From the NCBI GenBank assembly GCA_004552615.1, contig SFNZ01000080.1, positions 1 to 8,638 of the forward strand: a stretch of 8,638 bases of DNA. Direction: 5' to 3'. Shown piece by piece: positions 6,198 to 8,638 of this stretch. The first letter of the stretch is position 1. Each line of letters starts with the position of its first letter. Position numbers and translations under genes: made by a program. The stretch is from Bacteroidales bacterium. Its GTDB lineage: Bacteria; Bacteroidota; Bacteroidia; Bacteroidales; UBA932. The notes under the pieces were generated by a model. The model was not told where the DNA came from, searched no databases, and saw nothing but the letters and a program-made list of their open reading frames with translations.

Positions 6198-7070
6198 TTA
6201 GATAAATGATTCCGGAATCTCTGGCATCGCCCCGTGCTGGGTACATACATAGGCGGAAACCCTGACTGCAGTGATGTGGGCTTCGCGGACAGACTTTCCA
6301 TTCAGCAGCGAACCGACGAAAGCTCCTGTGAACGCATCTCCAGCCCCTACGGTATCAGCTACTTCAACCTTAGGAGTCTCGATAAACGATGTCTCGTCTT
6401 CGGTAAATACATAAGAGCCCCTGCTCCCCTGGGTGAGTATGAGAATGTCCAAACTGTATTTCTTCATCAGGCAACGGCATTTTTCCTCGTCGCCACACCC
6501 CTCGACGCCAAGCAGCTGAACGATTATCGGTAATTCTTCATCATTGAGTTTGAGAATGTTACAATATTCAAGCGACGTCCCGATCACCTCGCGGTCATAG
6601 TAATTCTGCCTGAGGTTCACGTCGAAGATCTTGAAAGTCTGCCGGTTGTCCGGCATCGCTTCAAGAAAACGCTGGATGGTTCTGCGGGACACAATGCTCC
6701 TCTGTGCCAGGCTGCCGAAACAGACTGCTGAAGTGTCCTGTGCCAATGCCAGCAGTTCTTCCGATACAGGGATATTGTCCCATGCGACGTCCTCCCGTAT
6801 TTCATATTGAGGTATACCGCTCTCATTCAAGGTAATCCCGACTGTACCGGTCGGGTAATCAACCTGGGGAATAACCATGTTCAATTTCGCTTCCTCAAAC
6901 TTTGAAATGAGTTCCTGGCCCAGTTCGTCCCGGCGGACAGCGCTGACTGCATAAGCCCGATGGCCGAATTGTCCTGCATGGTAGGCGAAATTGGCCGGAG
7001 CCCCTCCTATCTGGCGGCCCGCAGGAAGCATGTCCCACAGGGCCTCGCCGAGTCCGACAACATTTTTCAT
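6198..7070 (-). CDS. PfkB-family sugar kinase, fructokinase-like
   Basis: This 290-residue protein is a complete PfkB-family (ribokinase-like) carbohydrate kinase. It opens VVGLGEALWDMLP, then has the substrate-side signature GGAPANFAYHAG (22-33). DVNLRQ (150-155) is a motif seen in fructokinases, and KLNDEEL lies at 174-180. The C-terminal signature ADTVGAGDAFTGA (238-250) includes the anion-hole GAGD, with the catalytic aspartate at D245. These features favour fructose or a similar ketose as substrate, giving the phosphosugar with ATP in the cytoplasm; 2-keto-3-deoxygluconate or another ketose is possible. The start lies 9 bases after the stop of the dehydrogenase gene on the same strand. 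The two genes must share a transcript, and the kinase probably acts on the dehydrogenase product. No Shine-Dalgarno sequence precedes it, so translational coupling is likely. Confidence 0.9.
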   Translation of the reverse strand: MKNVVGLGEALWDMLPAGRQIGGAPANFAYHAGQFGHRAYAVSAVRRDELGQELISKFEEAKLNMVIPQVDYPTGTVGITLNESGIPQYEIREDVAWDNIPVSEELLALAQDTSAVCFGSLAQRSIVSRRTIQRFLEAMPDNRQTFKIFDVNLRQNYYDREVIGTSLEYCNILKLNDEELPIIVQLLGVEGCGDEEKCRCLMKKYSLDILILTQGSRGSYVFTEDETSFIETPKVEVADTVGAGDAFTGAFVGSLLNGKSVREAHITAVRVSAYVCTQHGAMPEIPESFI

Positions 7071-7079
7071 AAGCGCAGC

Positions 7080-8111
7080 CTATTTATCCAAGTCAATAAT
7101 AACCTTCATCGTGGATGCCCTGTTCCCGTCGATGTATTTGTATGCCTCGTCATACTGTTCGAATGCAAAGCGGTTCGAAATCAGCGGTTCAAGGTTCACA
7201 ATACCCTTGCTGACATAATCTACGGCGGTCAGATAGTCCTCGTGGCGGTACATCATGGTGCCGATGAGCCTGAGTTCGTGTTCCCCGAGGTAGAACATGC
7301 TGAGGGCAGGATCTTTCGCAAATACTGCGACTATGACGATGTCGCTTCCTTTCTCGATGGTTTCCATAAGAGAACGGACACTTGACTCGACTCCTGCCAC
7401 CTCAAATCCCACCTGATAGCCCTCGTCGCCGAATACCTCCTTCACAGCATCCTTCAACGGCTTGTTCATTACATTGTCAGTATATTCGATTCCGCATTCC
7501 CGTGCTTTGGCAAGGCGCAAATCGCTCACGTCGGTAATCAACACCTTCTTTGCCCCTCTTGCCTTGCAGAACTGCGCCACGAGATTGCCGATGGTGCCGG
7601 CTCCGCTGACCACGACATTCTTGCCTTTCAGCTCGGTGCGGCTTGTTGCGTGTGCCCCGACGGCTGAAGGCTCGATCATTGCCCCATAGTCCAGGCTCAT
7701 TCCCTCAGGCAGGACCACGACACGGTCATCTGTGGTGACGAAATAGTCCTGGGCCACTCCGTCTGCCTGGAAAGCTTCCACCCTAAGATGCTCACAGACA
7801 TTGTATTGTCCACGCTTGCACGGCCCGCATTCCCCACATACCAGCTGCGGCCTTGCCGTAATGTTGTCCCCGGCCTTGCATACGGTCACTTCGGAGCCGA
7901 CGGCAACTACTGTCGCCGAGTATTCGTGTCCCTGGACCACAGGGTAGAAGGTTGCAGGGTGCTGCCCGTGATAGGAATGTATTTCACTGCCGCAAATCCC
8001 GATTCTCCTTACTTTGATCAATACCTGATGAGCCTGCAGGTCCTCCGCCTTCGGCGCATCAATGTTCCTGAACTCAATCTTTTTCGGTTCTGTCAAAACT
8101 GCCTGTCTCAT
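7080..8111 (-). CDS. Zinc-dependent medium-chain dehydrogenase, sorbitol dehydrogenase-like
   Basis: The 343-residue product has all landmarks of a zinc medium-chain dehydrogenase. Catalytic zinc residues are C40 (GICGSEIH), H62 and E63 in GHEYS, with E148 in IEPSAVG as in polyol dehydrogenases. A structural zinc site is formed by C92, C95, C98 and C106. The nucleotide-binding loop is GAGTIG (170-175), and D194 at the end of the next strand predicts NAD+ rather than NADP+. It would oxidise a secondary alcohol of a polyol to a ketose in the cytoplasm. The sorbitol/L-iditol type fits best, but threonine, galactitol-phosphate or other relatives share these motifs. It is first in an operon with the ketose kinase, and has a strong promoter facing a divergent LacI gene. 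The frame is intact and of normal length. Confidence 0.9.
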   Translation of the reverse strand: MRQAVLTEPKKIEFRNIDAPKAEDLQAHQVLIKVRRIGICGSEIHSYHGQHPATFYPVVQGHEYSATVVAVGSEVTVCKAGDNITARPQLVCGECGPCKRGQYNVCEHLRVEAFQADGVAQDYFVTTDDRVVVLPEGMSLDYGAMIEPSAVGAHATSRTELKGKNVVVSGAGTIGNLVAQFCKARGAKKVLITDVSDLRLAKARECGIEYTDNVMNKPLKDAVKEVFGDEGYQVGFEVAGVESSVRSLMETIEKGSDIVIVAVFAKDPALSMFYLGEHELRLIGTMMYRHEDYLTAVDYVSKGIVNLEPLISNRFAFEQYDEAYKYIDGNRASTMKVIIDLDK

Positions 8112-8149
8112 AATATTGTCTGGATTGTTTTCTTAATGTTATGTTGTTG

Positions 8150-8181
8150 CAAAATTACAGGAGAAGTTGCTGGTAATCAAA
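8150..8181 (-). promoter_or_regulatory. Bacteroidota-type promoter of dehydrogenase-kinase operon
   Basis: On the minus strand TTTG (8181-8178), a 20-base spacer and TAATTTTG (8157-8150) match the -33/-7 pattern exactly. Transcription should begin near 8144, giving a leader of about 33 bases. The three operator copies lie upstream of the -33 element, not over the promoter. Confidence 0.78.
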
Positions 8182-8202
8182 TATTTTATTCCGTAAATTC
8201 TT

Positions 8203-8246
8203 CGCAACCGTTCCCGCAACCGTTCCCATTTTCCGCAACCGTTCCC
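8203..8246. promoter_or_regulatory. Three LacI-type operators in the divergent region
   Basis: The 13-mer CGCAACCGTTCCC occurs exactly at 8203-8215, 8215-8227 and 8234-8246; the last two extend to CGCAACCGTTCCCATT. Each contains the partial palindrome GnAAC-C-GTTnC, centred at 8209, 8221 and 8240. This closely resembles CcpA/PurR-type boxes (G-n-AA-n-CG), as expected for a LacI-family protein, and the lacI-family gene starts 45 bases away. A partial copy, TTCCCAT, follows at 8252-8258. The third copy sits about 42 bases before the predicted lacI-family transcript start and probably mediates autoregulation. All three lie 65-96 bases upstream of the dehydrogenase start site. Binding by the adjacent regulator is inferred. 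Confidence 0.75.
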
Positions 8247-8267
8247 ATTAATTCCCATAATTATTCA

Positions 8268-8275
8268 TAAATTTG
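8268..8275 (+). promoter_or_regulatory. -7 box of the lacI-family gene
   Basis: TAAATTTG matches TAnnTTTG and ends 16 bases before the ATG at 8292. No proper TTTG lies 19-20 bases upstream; that position adjoins the third operator copy. The predicted transcript start is near 8281, giving a leader of about 10 bases. Confidence 0.6.
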
Positions 8276-8291
8276 CAGAAATACGCATCCG

Positions 8292-8638
8292 ATGAAATAC
8301 ATTACCATTATCGACATAGCCAGGGAACTTGGAATTTCCAAAAGCACGGTATCGAGAGCGCTTTCCGGTGACACCCACAATGTCAAGCCGGAAACCATGA
8401 GGCTTATATGCGAAACAGCGGACCGCATGGGTTACAGGCGCAACGAAATGGCTGTAAATCTGCGCCATCAGAGAACGCGCAATATCGGTATCATCATTCC
8501 TGAGGGCGTGACATCGTTCTTCATGAGTTTCATCCAGCAGGCCCAGAAAGAGCTGCGCAAATGCGGATACCGTACGATGATTGCGATATCGAACGAGGAC
8601 CCGGAGCAGGAAGCGGAGAACCTTCAGATGCTCGAGCA
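8292..8638 (+). CDS. LacI-family transcriptional regulator, N-terminal part (cut by window edge)
   Basis: Starting at the ATG at 8292, 115 codons run to the window edge without a stop. Residues 4-26 form the classic LacI helix-turn-helix (ITIIDIARELGISKSTVSRAL), with recognition helix SKSTVSRAL. VKPETMRLICETADRMGYRRN completes the DNA-binding domain. The hinge helix is around MAVNLRHQRT (54-63), and NIGIIIPEG starts the periplasmic-binding-protein-like effector domain. Most of that domain lies outside the window, so the inducer cannot be guessed from it. Divergence from the dehydrogenase-kinase operon and the nearby operator triplet make it the likely sugar- or polyol-responsive regulator of that operon and of itself. 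Whether it represses or activates is open. Confidence 0.92.
   Translation, partial: MKYITIIDIARELGISKSTVSRALSGDTHNVKPETMRLICETADRMGYRRNEMAVNLRHQRTRNIGIIIPEGVTSFFMSFIQQAQKELRKCGYRTMIAISNEDPEQEAENLQMLE

Noticed and set aside
8203..8246. Tandem repeats as a CRISPR array
   Set aside because: The repeats are only 13 bases long with spacers of none and 6 bases, no cas genes are present, and the layout fits operators.

Overview
The window looks like a chromosomal segment of a Bacteroidales bacterium (phylum Bacteroidota). The main evidence is the promoter grammar. Most gene starts are preceded by a TAnnTTTG box, and four have a TTG or TTTG element 19-20 bases further upstream, which is the -33/-7 pattern of the Bacteroidota primary sigma factor. 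Shine-Dalgarno sequences are mostly absent. Gene content agrees: a Bacteroidota-type YfhO membrane protein, a DUF6434-type protein and an ATPase_2-type AAA ATPase. The genus cannot be fixed from the sequence alone.

Layout. (1) 1-514, minus: N-terminal part of an ATPase_2-type P-loop ATPase running off the left edge. (2) 515-829: a regulatory gap with the ATPase promoter, inverted repeats and two tandem -7 boxes. (3) 830-1264, plus: a small membrane-anchored DUF1232/YkvA-like protein. (4) 1305-1436: an apparent remnant of the C-terminus of a metallo-beta-lactamase-fold hydrolase. (5) 1485-2051, plus: an ORF with a C-terminal DUF6434-type domain behind an unrecognised N-terminal segment. (6) 2127-4781, plus: a large YfhO-family polytopic membrane protein. 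(7) 4801-6120, minus: a GT4-like cytoplasmic glycosyltransferase convergent with yfhO. (8) 6198-7070 and 7080-8111, minus: a PfkB sugar kinase (fructokinase-like) and a zinc-dependent polyol-type dehydrogenase, 9 bases apart and clearly one operon. (9) 8112-8291: a divergent control region with three copies of a LacI/CcpA-like operator. (10) 8292-8638, plus: the N-terminal half of a LacI-family repressor cut by the right edge.

How the genes fit together. The right third reads as a self-contained catabolic module. The dehydrogenase would oxidise a polyol to a ketose, the kinase would phosphorylate the ketose, and the divergent LacI protein would sense the substrate and bind the operator cluster between them. 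No transporter is inside the window. The middle (YfhO plus GT4 glycosyltransferase) is probably a cell-envelope glycosylation pair. The left 2 kb is accessory-like, with poorly characterised small proteins and a gene fragment. I did not find a convincing new multi-gene system. The most informative unexplained items are the operator cluster with its 12 and 19 base spacings, the composite DUF6434 ORF, and the hydrolase remnant beside it.
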